Below are positions 25,657 to 34,700 of a DNA stretch of 64,000 bases, piece after piece. The notes beneath the pieces are model-generated. The model was given only the letters and a program-made list of their open reading frames with translations, did not search any database and was not told the origin of the DNA. The DNA is from Rhodovulum sp. ES.010 (GTDB lineage: Bacteria; Pseudomonadota; Alphaproteobacteria; Rhodobacterales; Rhodobacteraceae), in contig NZ_FSRS01000001.1 of assembly GCF_900142935.1 (NCBI RefSeq), positions 2,056,001 through 2,120,000 on the forward strand. The letters run 5' to 3'. Within the stretch, counting starts at the first letter, position 1; every line of letters starts with the position of its first letter. A program made the translations under genes and the position numbers.

Positions 25657-27894
25657 TCAGAAGTCCTGCCATGCGATCTGACCTCGGGCGGCGCGTTTCT
25701 GGGCCGGGAAGCTGATTTCGATGGGTTCGGTGTCGTCCGGTCGCGGGTGCTCGGCGGCCCCGTTCGCATCCGTTCGGCGCTTTTCGGTCCGCAGGCGCAG
25801 GGGGACGGCCGGGGCGGCGGTGCCTTGCAGCCAAAACCGTGCGACGAGGCCCTGGAGGGTTTCGGCCTCGTGGCGGAGGGTGGCCGAGGCGGCGGTGGCC
25901 TCTTCGACCATGGCGGCGTTCTGCTGGGTGACCTGGTCGAGCTGGGTGACGCCCACGTTGATCTCGCCCAGGCCCACCGACTGCTCCTGGGCGCCGGTCG
26001 CGATCTCGGAGACGAGGTCGGCGATGTTGCCCACGCGCCCGACGATGTCCGACAGCGCCTCGCCCGCGCGGTTGACCAGCGCGACGCCGGATTCCACCTG
26101 ACCCGAACTCGCCGAGATCAGCTCCTTGATCTCGCGCGCCGCTTCCGACGAGCGCTGCGCCAGCGCGCGCACCTCCGAGGCGACCACGGCGAAGCCGCGG
26201 CCCGCCTCGCCCGCCCGCGCCGCCTCGACGCCGGCGTTGAGCGCCAGGAGGTTGGTCTGGAACGCGATGTCGTCGATCACGCCGATGATCTGGCTGATCT
26301 CGTCGGAGGAGCGCTTGATCTCGCCCATCGCGTCGACGGCGTCGGAGACGACGCGGCCCGAGGCCTCGGCATCGCCGCGGGCGGACCGCACGACGCCCTC
26401 GACCTCGGCCGCGCCCTCGGCCGCCGAGCGCACCGAGCCGGTGAGTTCGTCCAGCGCGGCGGCGGTTTCCTCCAGCGTCGCGGCCTGGGTCTCGGTCCGG
26501 TGCGACAGATCGTCCGACGCCCCGGCAATCTCCTCCGCCCGGCCGCGGATCTCGGTCGCGTTCTCCACGACCGCGGCCAGCATCTCGTTCAGCGTCGACA
26601 TCGTCGCGTTGAAATCGTGACGCAGCTGTTCGTACTCGGCGGCGAAGGCCGTCTCGATCGGCTGGGTCAGGTCGCCCGCAGCGAGCGCCGTGAGGCCCTT
26701 GCCCAGACGTTGCACCGCGTCGGCCTGCGCGCGCCGGTCCGCGTCCTGGCGGTGCGCCAGCCGGTCGCTTTCGATGAGTCGGTCGCGGAACTGAACCGCC
26801 GCCCGCGCAATCGCCCCGATCTCGTCCGACCGCTCGGTATGGCATATGGGGGCATCGAAGCGTTTGTCGTTGAGCGCGTGGATCACCCGCTCGATCCCAG
26901 CCAGCGGCCGGCCGATCCTGCACACCGCTGCGACCCCAGCGGCCAGCGTTCCAACAGCGGCGACGACGAGAGCGAGGGTCACCAGACGGCTGATCCGGGC
27001 GGCCTGCGCCTGGGTCTGGTCGACCGACCGCACCATGGCACCCAGTGCGCGGGCCTGTTCGGCCGAAGCGGCGGCGATGAAGGCCTCGAGCCCCGCCCGG
27101 AGCGACCCGAGCATCTCGGACTTGCGCTCGGACAGCGCGGCCTCGCGGGCCGCGGCGTGCTGTGCCAGCGCGTCGAGGGCGGATTCGACCACGGGAACGT
27201 GCTGCGACGTCATGCCCATGAATTTCTTCGCCGCGTTTCCGGGGTCGCCGGCGATCTCGTCCCGCATAAAGGCGACCATGGCGGCCTCTGCCCGGGCATA
27301 ATCCCCGATCAGCCGGCGCAGCGTCGCGTCGCCGGTCCCGAACCCTTCGGCCCAGCGGGCGAAATCCGTCCGCGCGGGGTCGGTCTGTACCTTGCCGAAC
27401 GCACCGAACTTGGCCGCCCTGCTGACCGACTTCAGATAGTCCGCGTTCGCGACCTGCAGGTGCTCGAGGAAAGTCACGATGGAATAGCGCTGCCCCTCGA
27501 AATGAAACACCAGTTCCGAGGCGTCGCGATGCACCGTCAGCGCGGCGCCAAGCTCGGCCGACAACTCGTCCAGGCTGGCCGTGATCGCGGGGCTGTCGAT
27601 CCGCGCGGCCTGATCGGCGATCGCCTCCAGGCTTGCGTCGATTCGGGCCTCGGCCGCCGGGTCGTACGCCGCGCCCCGGAAATAGGCGACGATCTCGGTC
27701 TGCATGCGCGCGGTCGTCGCCGCCAAGGCTGACGCCTCGGACACGCGCGGCAGCGCATCATCGGCGGTCTGGGCGATGTCGCGGGCGATCTGTCGCGCAC
27801 CGCCGAAGCCGACAAGGCCGACGAAGATCGCGGCGACGAGCCCCGCGCCGAAGGCAACGACAAGCTGACCCGAAATCGACCGGACAAGGTTCAT
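25657..27894 (-). CDS. Methyl-accepting chemotaxis protein
   Basis: 745 residues from ATG 27894; the open frame continues upstream without family similarity. Membrane segments at about 9-32 and 315-340 bracket a periplasmic helical sensor of about 280 residues. A HAMP region follows, then the signalling domain with the hairpin tip [20 protein letters not shown] and [29 protein letters not shown]. The C-terminus ends AWQDF, fitting the xWxxF pentapeptide that tethers CheR/CheB. No other chemotaxis gene is nearby. The ligand is unknown; it converges with betA. Confidence 0.93.
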   Translation of the reverse strand: MNLVRSISGQLVVAFGAGLVAAIFVGLVGFGGARQIARDIAQTADDALPRVSEASALAATTARMQTEIVAYFRGAAYDPAAEARIDASLEAIADQAARIDSPAITASLDELSAELGAALTVHRDASELVFHFEGQRYSIVTFLEHLQVANADYLKSVSRAAKFGAFGKVQTDPARTDFARWAEGFGTGDATLRRLIGDYARAEAAMVAFMRDEIAGDPGNAAKKFMGMTSQHVPVVESALDALAQHAAAREAALSERKSEMLGSLRAGLEAFIAAASAEQARALGAMVRSVDQTQAQAARISRLVTLALVVAAVGTLAAGVAAVCRIGRPLAGIERVIHALNDKRFDAPICHTERSDEIGAIARAAVQFRDRLIESDRLAHRQDADRRAQADAVQRLGKGLTALAAGDLTQPIETAFAAEYEQLRHDFNATMSTLNEMLAAVVENATEIRGRAEEIAGASDDLSHRTETQAATLEETAAALDELTGSVRSAAEGAAEVEGVVRSARGDAEASGRVVSDAVDAMGEIKRSSDEISQIIGVIDDIAFQTNLLALNAGVEAARAGEAGRGFAVVASEVRALAQRSSEAAREIKELISASSGQVESGVALVNRAGEALSDIVGRVGNIADLVSEIATGAQEQSVGLGEINVGVTQLDQVTQQNAAMVEEATAASATLRHEAETLQGLVARFWLQGTAAPAVPLRLRTEKRRTDANGAAEHPRPDDTEPIEISFPAQKRAARGQIAWQDF

Positions 27895-28362
27895 GGGCGG
27901 AGACCTTTCGCAAGACGGCCTAGCCATGCGGCGACCGCGCATTTTTCCCGCAGACCCGCGGCCGGGATGCGGGGCCGTCGAAGTCCGCTGCGGCGGAGCG
28001 CGCGACGTTTCATGGATTCGGTCCGGTTTCCTGTGCTGCAAGCGGCATACGGAACCGAGGTTAACGGCAGGGTAATCTGCCCGGCCTGCGGGCCGGGGAC
28101 GCGTTGTGGATTTCGTATTGCCGCCATTCGGTTGGCGCATGGAGGCCGGCACGCCCGCAGCGTCGCGGAGGCACCGTGCCCGGCTTGCGGGCCGCTTTCC
28201 GCGACGCGGGCGAGCCCTGATGGCGTGACCGCCCCGGCGGCAGGGCGGAGTCCGCTTCCTCAGGTTTCGCCCGGCGCGGCGGCGCGCGCTGTCATCCGCC
28301 GTGTCGAGTCCGCAGCATGCCGACAGCACGGCACCGACCGCAGGTCGTGTCCGTCCACGCGG
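27895..28362. other. Upstream region of the chemoreceptor gene; no gene seen
   Basis: About 470 bp between two minus-strand genes. It carries the chemoreceptor promoter and the 3' flank of the XRE regulator. Open frames in it are short and Arg/Gly/Pro-rich. I see no tRNA, terminator or repeat that I can support. Confidence 0.5.
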
Positions 28363-29031
28363 CTAGTCAGGCGCCGCCGGCCCGGCGACGTGGCTCGCCC
28401 GCTTGCCCCTGTGCAGCGTGATCAGTCGGGCCGGATCGTCGGCCGGGACAAAGCCGACATGCTCGATCGTGAACTCCTGGTTGGCCGGGAAGGCGAATTC
28501 ATGGGAAACGTAATTCAGCACACCGATCAGTTCCCCATCCTCGAGGATGGGCTCCCAGACGATCGTGTTGCCGCTCCCGCGGGCGTTGACCGTGAACAGG
28601 AACAGCAAGGCATCGCCCGTCAGCAGGCCCGATTCCTGAACGTGCTTCCACATTTCGGGATTGCCGATGCGGTCGAGATATCTGTCGAAAGTGATGCCGA
28701 GCAGCTTCGACGGGTCCTGTCCACGCTTCCTGAAGATCAGTTCACCGGACGCGGACATTTCCAGCAATCGAAGGTTCCGGTCCAGCAGGGTGGCCGGCCG
28801 CAGGTTGTGGCGAACCACGGCGAGGCTTCGGTTCAGGTGCCGCCGCTCCTCGTCGCGCAGCAGCAGTGACCGGAGCGCCGCCTGCCGCGCCGGTCGCGGG
28901 ATCTCGACCCCGCGCTCCCAGCGGCTGACGGTCCCCTGGTCGACATTGAGGCGCTCGCCGAGTTCGCGCTGGGTGATCCCCAGCCGCCTGCGGATGACTC
29001 GTATCGTCGGGCCGTCCAGAACACCCTCCAT
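28363..29031 (-). CDS. XRE-family helix-turn-helix regulator with PAS-like C-terminal domain
   Basis: 222 residues from ATG 29031 (MEGVLDGPTIRVIRRRLGIT). The helix-turn-helix covers about 8-60 (GITQRELGERLNVDQGTVSRWE). The rest (about 80-200), with LLDRNLRLLEMSASGELIF, WEPILEDGELIGVLNYVSH and the end, looks like a single PAS-type sensor fold. Starts at 29058 (ATG) or 29085 (GTG) would add 9 or 18 residues; none has a strong ribosome site. The target genes are unknown. The gene is divergent from the cytochrome c gene downstream, which is a candidate. Confidence 0.75.
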   Translation of the reverse strand: MEGVLDGPTIRVIRRRLGITQRELGERLNVDQGTVSRWERGVEIPRPARQAALRSLLLRDEERRHLNRSLAVVRHNLRPATLLDRNLRLLEMSASGELIFRKRGQDPSKLLGITFDRYLDRIGNPEMWKHVQESGLLTGDALLFLFTVNARGSGNTIVWEPILEDGELIGVLNYVSHEFAFPANQEFTIEHVGFVPADDPARLITLHRGKRASHVAGPAAPD

Positions 29032-29517
29032 GGGGCCGTTGCGCGCGGTTGTGAACATAACACAAGGTGCGTCGCAGAAGAACACGGGTCATCAATCCAA
29101 GAGGCCGTCGCCTGCGCCCCGAGAGCCTTCATCTCCCTGCGCGGCGCGCCGGGTGGTATCCTGCCGATGCGATTCGCGGTGCAAGACCGCGACGGGTCGG
29201 GGTGATCGTCGCAACGGCATGCGGCCCGATGCCGGAACGCATAAGGCGACGGCACGGGCGCGCTGTTGGGGGCTGGAACGCGCCATGCAACCCCCAAGCC
29301 CCGCGTAGCAGCGTCGCAGGCTGCGGACAGGGGGTGTTCTTGGGTAGCACGCGCGCTATGGTCCGACGCGGTCGGTGGCACTTGAACAGGTCGGCAATGG
29401 CTTTGGGCGCCGGCCCGCGTGCGGGAAGTATCAGGGGCTCCCGCCGGAACAGCAGGAGCATGTCCTGCCGAGGAGGGGCGACCCGTCCGGAGGCAGCGGA
29501 ACGCAAAAGGATGAAAG
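29032..29517. other. Divergent intergenic region before the cytochrome c gene
   Basis: About 490 bp between the XRE regulator and the tethered cytochrome. It must hold promoters in both directions. AAAAGGATG just before ATG 29518 supplies a ribosome site. No gene is convincing; the GC content is high throughout. Confidence 0.5.
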
Positions 29518-31098
29518 ATGGCCAATAACTCTCAGAACCTGATCCGCCTGATCGTCGCCGTGCCGGCGATCGGCATTGCGTACTACGCGTTGACAAACGA
29601 CCCGGCGCCCAGCCCCGCCCCGGAGACGGTGGCCGAAGCGCCGGCCGACGCAGTTCCGGCGGAAGACGGAGCCGCCGTGGAAGAAGCCGCTGCGGACGAG
29701 CCCTCCGCCGAGGACGTGGCCACCGCAGAGGATGACGGCGTCGCGGAAGAAGCCGCGGACGCCGTAGACGAGGCCGCCGACGTCGCCGAAGCGGCCGGAG
29801 AGGCCGTCGCGGAAGCCGCGTCGGATGTGGCCGAAACCGTCGACGAGGCTGCCGACACCGCCGGTGAAGCGGTCACCGAGGCGGTTACCGAGACCCGCGA
29901 GGCGGTCACCGGCAGCGAAGAGCCGCTGATCGGTGGCGACGAAGCCGCGGAAGCGGCGGCCTCCGAAGAGGTGGCCGAGGAGCAGGCCGCCGCGGAAGAA
30001 GCGCCCGTTGAGGAAGCCCCGGTCGAAGATGACGCCGCCGAGGAAGCCGCGGCGGACGAAGCCCCCGCAGAAGAAGTCGCAGCCGAAGAGGCGCCCGCCG
30101 CGGAAACGGCGGCAAGCGCCAACACGTTGGCCGAGCAGGCCGCGGCGCTTGCCGCGGAGTATTCGGCGCTGGCCGAGCGGGCCGCCGCGCTTGCCGGACG
30201 GTCGACGGCGCTGGGCGAAGAGGCCCCGGTCGAAGAGGCCGCAGTCGAGGGAGCCCCGGCAGACGAGGCACCGGCCGAAGAGGCCGCAACCGAGGAAGCC
30301 CCGGCAGACGAGGCATCGACCGAGGAGGCCGCAACCGACGAAGCCCCGGCAGACGAGGCACCGACCGAGGAGGCCGCAACCGACGAAGCACCGGCAGACG
30401 AGGCACCGGCCGAAGAGGCCGCAACCGAGGAAGCCCCGGCAGACGAGGCACCGGCCGAGGAGGCCGCAACCGACGAAGCACCGGCAGACGAGGCACCGGC
30501 CGAAGAGGCCGCAACCGAGGAAGCCCCGGCAGACGAGGCACCGGCCGAGGAGGCCGCAACCGACGAAGCACCGGCAGACGAGGCACCGGCCGAAGACACC
30601 GCAGCCGACGAAGCACCGGCAGACGAGGCACCGGCCGAGGAGGCCGCAACCGACGAAGCACCGGCAGACGAGGCACCGGCCGAAGACGCCGCGGCCGAGG
30701 GGGCCGGTGCGGCCGCGCTTGCGGCGGCGTTCACCGGCGACCCGACCGCGGGCGAGGCGGCGTTCCGTCAATGCGCCACCTGCCACGTCGTCGAAAACCC
30801 CGCTGGCGAGATCCTCGCCGGGACCAATGCGCGCGTCGGACCGAACATGTACGGCATGCCCGGTCGGACCGCCGGTCAGGTCGACGGGTTCCGCTACTCC
30901 AACTCCATGGAGGAAGCCGGCGAGCAGGGCCTCGTCTGGACCGAGGACCAAGTCGCCGTCTACGCCCAGAACCCCACGGCTTACCTGCGTGAGTATCTGG
31001 ACGATCCCCGCGCCCGTGGGAACATGACCTACAGGGCTCGCGACGAACAGGAAGTCCGCGATATCTACGCCTATATCGCAACGCTCTCCGAGGAGTGA
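29518..31098 (+). CDS. Membrane-tethered c-type cytochrome with long acidic repeat linker
   Basis: 526 residues in three parts. Residues 1-8 plus a membrane anchor at about 9-25 (LIRLIVAVPAIGIAYYAL) lack a cleavage site. Residues about 28-405 are an extraordinarily Ala/Glu/Pro/Asp-rich linker that includes ten 15-residue repeats (244-393). Residues about 408-526 form a class I cytochrome c: C419-A-T-C422-H423 binds heme, VGPNMYGMPGRTAG follows, and RGNMTYRARDEQEVRDIYAYI carries the likely Met ligand. The layout is that of the membrane-anchored cytochrome cy of Rhodobacter, a tethered electron carrier between bc1 complex and oxidases, but the linker is several times longer than I know for that family. 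The ATG has AAAAGG upstream; a strong terminator follows. Confidence 0.88.
   Translation: MANNSQNLIRLIVAVPAIGIAYYALTNDPAPSPAPETVAEAPADAVPAEDGAAVEEAAADEPSAEDVATAEDDGVAEEAADAVDEAADVAEAAGEAVAEAASDVAETVDEAADTAGEAVTEAVTETREAVTGSEEPLIGGDEAAEAAASEEVAEEQAAAEEAPVEEAPVEDDAAEEAAADEAPAEEVAAEEAPAAETAASANTLAEQAAALAAEYSALAERAAALAGRSTALGEEAPVEEAAVEGAPADEAPAEEAATEEAPADEASTEEAATDEAPADEAPTEEAATDEAPADEAPAEEAATEEAPADEAPAEEAATDEAPADEAPAEEAATEEAPADEAPAEEAATDEAPADEAPAEDTAADEAPADEAPAEEAATDEAPADEAPAEDAAAEGAGAAALAAAFTGDPTAGEAAFRQCATCHVVENPAGEILAGTNARVGPNMYGMPGRTAGQVDGFRYSNSMEEAGEQGLVWTEDQVAVYAQNPTAYLREYLDDPRARGNMTYRARDEQEVRDIYAYIATLSEE
30247..30696 (+). repeat. 45-bp coding tandem repeat, ten copies
   Basis: Ten in-frame units of 45 bp encode DEAPADEAPAEEAAT with small variations. 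Copies 4 to 8 alternate between D and E at the first position, so a 90-bp higher-order unit (a pair of copies) has been duplicated. No stop codon interrupts it in several other frames, which creates long spurious open frames on both strands. Confidence 0.92.
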
Positions 31099-31134
31099 TG
31101 GCGCCGCGGGCCGCCGCCCGCGCCTCACGAACGG

Positions 31135-31168
31135 CCCCGCCCCGGCCTTGCGCCCGGGCGGGGTTTTT
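31135..31168 (+). terminator. Rho-independent terminator after the cytochrome c gene
   Basis: GC-rich stem CCCCGCCC...GGGCGGGG (about 31135-31163) with one bulge, followed by TTTTT at 31164-31168. It lies 37 bp after the cytochrome stop and separates it from the converging cbbO gene. Confidence 0.85.
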
Positions 31169-31176
31169 CGTGCGCT

Positions 31177-33468
31177 CTAGCGCGTCAGCCCGGCATAGAG
31201 CTGGGGCAGCCGCTCGGGCAGCCGTTCGACATTATCCAGAATGAAGAAATTCCGCTGCCCGAAGATCTGCGCGACGTAGCTGTCGGCGCGCGGATCGAGC
31301 GTCAGGCAGAACGGAATGACGCCGGTCTTGGCGACCTCCTGCACCGCGGTGCGGGCGTCCTGGCGCAGGTATTGCGGGTCGCGCACGTCGATATCGGCGG
31401 GCGCCCCGTCGGTGATGACCAGCATCAGCTTCTTGGTTGCCGCGACGCGTGACAGGTGCGCGCCGGCATGGCGGATCGCGGCGCCCATGCGGGTGGACAG
31501 CTGCCCCTGCATCCCGGCGAGGCGGGCTTTCGGCATCGCTGCCCAGGGCTGATCGAAATCCTTGTAACGCTGGTAGAACACGTTGTGCCGCCCGTCGGAA
31601 CAGAACCCGTGCAGCGCGAAGGCGTCGCCGACCTTGTGGATCGCCTCGGCCAGCAGGACGGTGGCGGCGCGGGTCAGGTCCAGCACGGTCTGGTCCTGCC
31701 CGGCGACCCTGTCATTGGTGGATTCCGACAGGTCGAGGAGCGTCATCACCGCGATGTCGCGGACCTTGCGGACCGAGCGCATCATCACCCGCGGGTCGGG
31801 CTGGCGGCCCATGCGGATGTCGATCATCGCCGAGAGCGCGGCGTTGATGTCGATCTCGTCGCCATCCTCCAGCTTGCGGATGCGCTGGACGCCCTGGGGC
31901 TGCATCGCGTCGAGCAGATGGCGCATTCGCTGGGTGAGCTTGCGGTGCTCGGTCAGGATGGTGTCGATCTCGGCCGGGTCGCCCGGCTTGGGGCGTTTTT
32001 CCAGCACCGTGGCCCAGGCCGGGCGGGACATCTGGATCTGGTAGTCGAACTCGTCATAGGGCACGGGGGGCGCGGTCGGCTCCGTGCCCTCCTTCTCGTT
32101 GAAGGAAAGCCCGTCATCGTCGAACAGCTCGTGCTCGGCGACCCAGATCTCCTGCGCGTCCTCGCCCGCAGTCTCGACCTCGACCTCGTTGACCATTTCC
32201 GAGACCGAGACGTATTTGCGGACCTGTTCGGGTGGGGGCGAAAACCCCTTTTCCCAGTCGACCTGTTCGAATTCCCAGATATAGCGGTTGTCGTCGCGAT
32301 AGGGTGCGCGCTGCCCGTCGCGATACGCCGAGTAGGAACGGTCGCGGAGCCGGTGGGCCAGGTGCAGGCCGATATCGCGAGAGATGGCGGCGTTTGACAG
32401 GTCGGCCCCGGCAAGGGCCTCGCGCGCCCACCGGGCGGTGGGATCGTCGGTTTGCCAGTCGGGGTCGAGCAGCGCCAGCGCGATGCGGTCGAACTGCGCG
32501 CCCATGCTGCCGTCGTCCCCGGGCGCGTGGAACTGCCGCCAGAGGTCGCGGAGGCGGGGGAAGCGCGCGATCGCCAGCGCCTCGACGCGGGCATCCTCGA
32601 TCAGCCCGATGCAGGCCTGCTGGAGCGCGTTCAACTCGTCGCCGGGAATCGCCTCGCGCGTCGCCATGACATGGGCCGAGGCGTGCGCCGCGGCGGCGCG
32701 GTAGAGGTCGAGCCCCGGCACGCCCTGCCAGTCGTCATAGGCGTCCGGCAGGTGCAGGAAGAAATCGGCGATGAAGGGGCGCGCGCCCTCGCGGCTTTCG
32801 AAATCGCCCGCGGTCGGTCGCATCAGGAAATCGCGGCCCCAGAGCGCGCGCAGATACATCCCGATCCGGCGGTGGATATCGACGAAGAGCGTGCCCTTGC
32901 GCTCCTTCTGCAGGATCGCCCGGGATTCGGCGCTTTCGAGGCTGAAATAGCGCGTGAGTTCCTCGAAATCCGTGCGATGCGCCTGCGCGCCCCAGTTGGC
33001 CCAGCGCCGGAGCCCGCCGAGGGTCAGCACGTCGAGCAGCTCTTCCAGATGCTCCAGCATGGGGCGCAGGCCGCGCGGCGCCTGGGCGAGCAGCTGGTTC
33101 AGGAGTTGCAGATAGGCCAGGAACAGGTCGGGGTCCGACAGCCGGCGCGAGGCGGTGGGGGCGGTGGCGATCACGCGTTCGATCACCGCGCCCGAGGTAC
33201 GGGAGGCGAAACCCAGAAGGGTCTGCGCGAAATCGGGCACGATATCCTCGCCGAGGTCGCGGGCCAGCATGGGCACGACCTCGATCCAGGTTCGCACGAT
33301 ATGGTCGCCGCGCCCCATGTGCGACAGCGCGACCGCGCCCTTGAGCCAGTTGTCGAGGCCCCGGGGGCTGAGCACGCGCACCGCGTCGGGCCAGCACTGA
33401 TCCAGCACCTCGCGCTGGGGCGCGTCCAGCTCGGCGGTCAGCTCGGCATGGTCTTCGAGCGTGGACAT
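31177..33468 (-). CDS. cbbO: RuBisCO activase subunit CbbO (von Willebrand A domain)
   Basis: 763 residues. The C-terminal vWA domain has the metal-dependent adhesion motif in TLLDLSESTND (DxSxS), with later MLVITDGAPADIDV. The N-terminal two thirds are the helical CbbO/NorD-type region. CbbO works as an adaptor with the CbbQ hexamer, using ATP hydrolysis to pull inhibitory sugar phosphates from form I RuBisCO. Stop and start are clean; it lies four bases downstream of cbbQ in the order cbbL-cbbS-cbbQ-cbbO. A NorD role is excluded by the context. Confidence 0.9.
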   Translation of the reverse strand: MSTLEDHAELTAELDAPQREVLDQCWPDAVRVLSPRGLDNWLKGAVALSHMGRGDHIVRTWIEVVPMLARDLGEDIVPDFAQTLLGFASRTSGAVIERVIATAPTASRRLSDPDLFLAYLQLLNQLLAQAPRGLRPMLEHLEELLDVLTLGGLRRWANWGAQAHRTDFEELTRYFSLESAESRAILQKERKGTLFVDIHRRIGMYLRALWGRDFLMRPTAGDFESREGARPFIADFFLHLPDAYDDWQGVPGLDLYRAAAAHASAHVMATREAIPGDELNALQQACIGLIEDARVEALAIARFPRLRDLWRQFHAPGDDGSMGAQFDRIALALLDPDWQTDDPTARWAREALAGADLSNAAISRDIGLHLAHRLRDRSYSAYRDGQRAPYRDDNRYIWEFEQVDWEKGFSPPPEQVRKYVSVSEMVNEVEVETAGEDAQEIWVAEHELFDDDGLSFNEKEGTEPTAPPVPYDEFDYQIQMSRPAWATVLEKRPKPGDPAEIDTILTEHRKLTQRMRHLLDAMQPQGVQRIRKLEDGDEIDINAALSAMIDIRMGRQPDPRVMMRSVRKVRDIAVMTLLDLSESTNDRVAGQDQTVLDLTRAATVLLAEAIHKVGDAFALHGFCSDGRHNVFYQRYKDFDQPWAAMPKARLAGMQGQLSTRMGAAIRHAGAHLSRVAATKKLMLVITDGAPADIDVRDPQYLRQDARTAVQEVAKTGVIPFCLTLDPRADSYVAQIFGQRNFFILDNVERLPERLPQLYAGLTR

Positions 33469-33472
33469 CGCC

Positions 33473-34276
33473 CTAGAAATAGGTCGTGACGGCGGCGTCG
33501 AGCGCGTCGCGCATGTCGGGGTCGTCGGTGATCGGCCTCACCAGCGCCATCTGGCAGGCGGCGACCGGTTCGATGCCCTGCGCCATCAGCGAGCCCGCAT
33601 GGATCAGCATCCGGGTGGAAATGCCCTCGTCCAGGCCGTGGCCCTTGAGGTTGCGGGCGCGCTCGGCGATCGAGACCAGCTTGCCGGCGTCTTCGGCCGG
33701 GACGCCGGATTCGTGGGCGACGATCTCGACCTCGACATCGTGCTCGGGATAGCTGAAATCCAGCGCGCCGAAGCGTTGCTTGGTGGACTGCTTGAGGTCC
33801 TTCATCAGGCTCTGGTAGCCGGGGTTGTAGCTGATCACGAGGTGGAAATCCTCGTGCGCGCGCAGGAGTTCCCCCTTCTTTTCAAGGGGCAGGACGCGGC
33901 GATTGTCGGTCAGCGGGTGGATCACCACGGTGGTGTCCTGGCGCGCCTCGACGATCTCGTCGAGATAGCAGATCGCGCCGTTCCGCGCGGCGAAGGTCAG
34001 CGGGCCGTCCTGCCAGCGCGTGCCGTCGGCATCCAGGAGGTAGCGGCCGACGATGTCGGAGGCGGTCATGTCCTCGTTGCAGGCGACGGTCACCAGCGGC
34101 TTGCCCAGCTTCCAGGCCATGTGCTCGACGAAGCGGGTCTTGCCGCAGCCCGTGGGGCCCTTCAGCATCACCGGCATCTTGGCGGCATAGGCCGCCTCGA
34201 ACATCTCGACCTCGTCGGTCACCGCCCGGTAATAGGGCTCGTCCGTCACGCGGTACTGTTCGACGGTATCCTTCAT
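33473..34276 (-). CDS. cbbQ: RuBisCO activase AAA+ subunit CbbQ
   Basis: 267 residues from ATG 34276 ([16 protein letters not shown]). MoxR-type AAA+ protein: Walker A GPTGCGKT (40-47), Walker B ICYLDEI, sensor 1 VISYNPGYQ and the arginine-bearing [14 protein letters not shown]. With CbbO it forms a RuBisCO activase. It sits 50 bp after cbbS, across a strong hairpin. Confidence 0.94.
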   Translation of the reverse strand: MKDTVEQYRVTDEPYYRAVTDEVEMFEAAYAAKMPVMLKGPTGCGKTRFVEHMAWKLGKPLVTVACNEDMTASDIVGRYLLDADGTRWQDGPLTFAARNGAICYLDEIVEARQDTTVVIHPLTDNRRVLPLEKKGELLRAHEDFHLVISYNPGYQSLMKDLKQSTKQRFGALDFSYPEHDVEVEIVAHESGVPAEDAGKLVSIAERARNLKGHGLDEGISTRMLIHAGSLMAQGIEPVAACQMALVRPITDDPDMRDALDAAVTTYF

Positions 34277-34295
34277 CGCTCGCCTCCCGATTGGT

Positions 34296-34320
34296 GGCCC
34301 GCCGGGCGCGCCGGCGGGCC
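34296..34320 (-). other. Hairpin between cbbS and cbbQ
   Basis: Perfect 10-bp inverted repeat: GGCCCGCCGG (34296-34305), loop GCGCG, CCGGCGGGCC (34311-34320). No T-run follows. It probably stabilises or attenuates the transcript so that the RuBisCO subunits are made in excess over the activase. Confidence 0.7.
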
Positions 34321-34326
34321 GCAGCC

Positions 34327-34680
34327 TCAGACCGGGTTGCCCCGGATCACGACCATGTTGGCGCCCTGGCTCTGGGTGTAGTTGTTGTACCCGATCAGGC
34401 GGACATGGTTGCCGGGATTGGCCTCGGCGCAGGCCTTGATCTCGGCCAGGATCGCATCGACATCGGTTTCCCCGAACATCGGCAGCTTCCACATGTACCA
34501 GTAGTTGGAGGTGGCATGCTCGGGCTCGGTATGCTCGATGGCCGGGTTCCAGCCATGTTTCACGATCCATTCCACCTGCTTGCGGATCTGCGCGTCATCC
34601 ATCTCGGGCAGGTAGGAAAAGGTGCCCATCTTGCGGCTGGCCGGGTCGGACAGGCGCGAGTTGTAGTCCTGAACGCTCAT
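34327..34680 (-). CDS. cbbS: RuBisCO small subunit, form I
   Basis: 117 residues: [40 protein letters not shown] and [20 protein letters not shown] are the conserved small-subunit strands and helix. It assembles with CbbL as L8S8. 20 bp downstream of cbbL. The length suits bacterial form IA-type subunits without the extra hairpin of form IC/ID. Confidence 0.96.
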   Translation of the reverse strand: MSVQDYNSRLSDPASRKMGTFSYLPEMDDAQIRKQVEWIVKHGWNPAIEHTEPEHATSNYWYMWKLPMFGETDVDAILAEIKACAEANPGNHVRLIGYNNYTQSQGANMVVIRGNPV

Positions 34681-34700
34681 GTTTCTCTCTCCCTAAGCGA

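Noticed and set aside
10054..28250. Shared 13-mer CGGCAGGGCGGAG at 10054-10066 and 28238-28250, both in gene-free DNA
   Set aside because: Too short and too GC-rich to mean more than chance in this composition; noted only in case longer similarity exists elsewhere.
30247..30696. CRISPR-like regular repetition
   Set aside because: The repeat unit is contiguous, without spacers, and encodes an in-frame linker. No cas genes are present.
29431..31128. Long minus-strand frames with Cys/Gly- or Ala/Ser-rich repeats across the cytochrome gene, and a plus-strand Arg/Pro/Lys frame
   Set aside because: They exist because the 45-bp repeat has no stop in several frames. They have no family resemblance, whereas the chosen frame has a membrane anchor and a CxxCH cytochrome domain.
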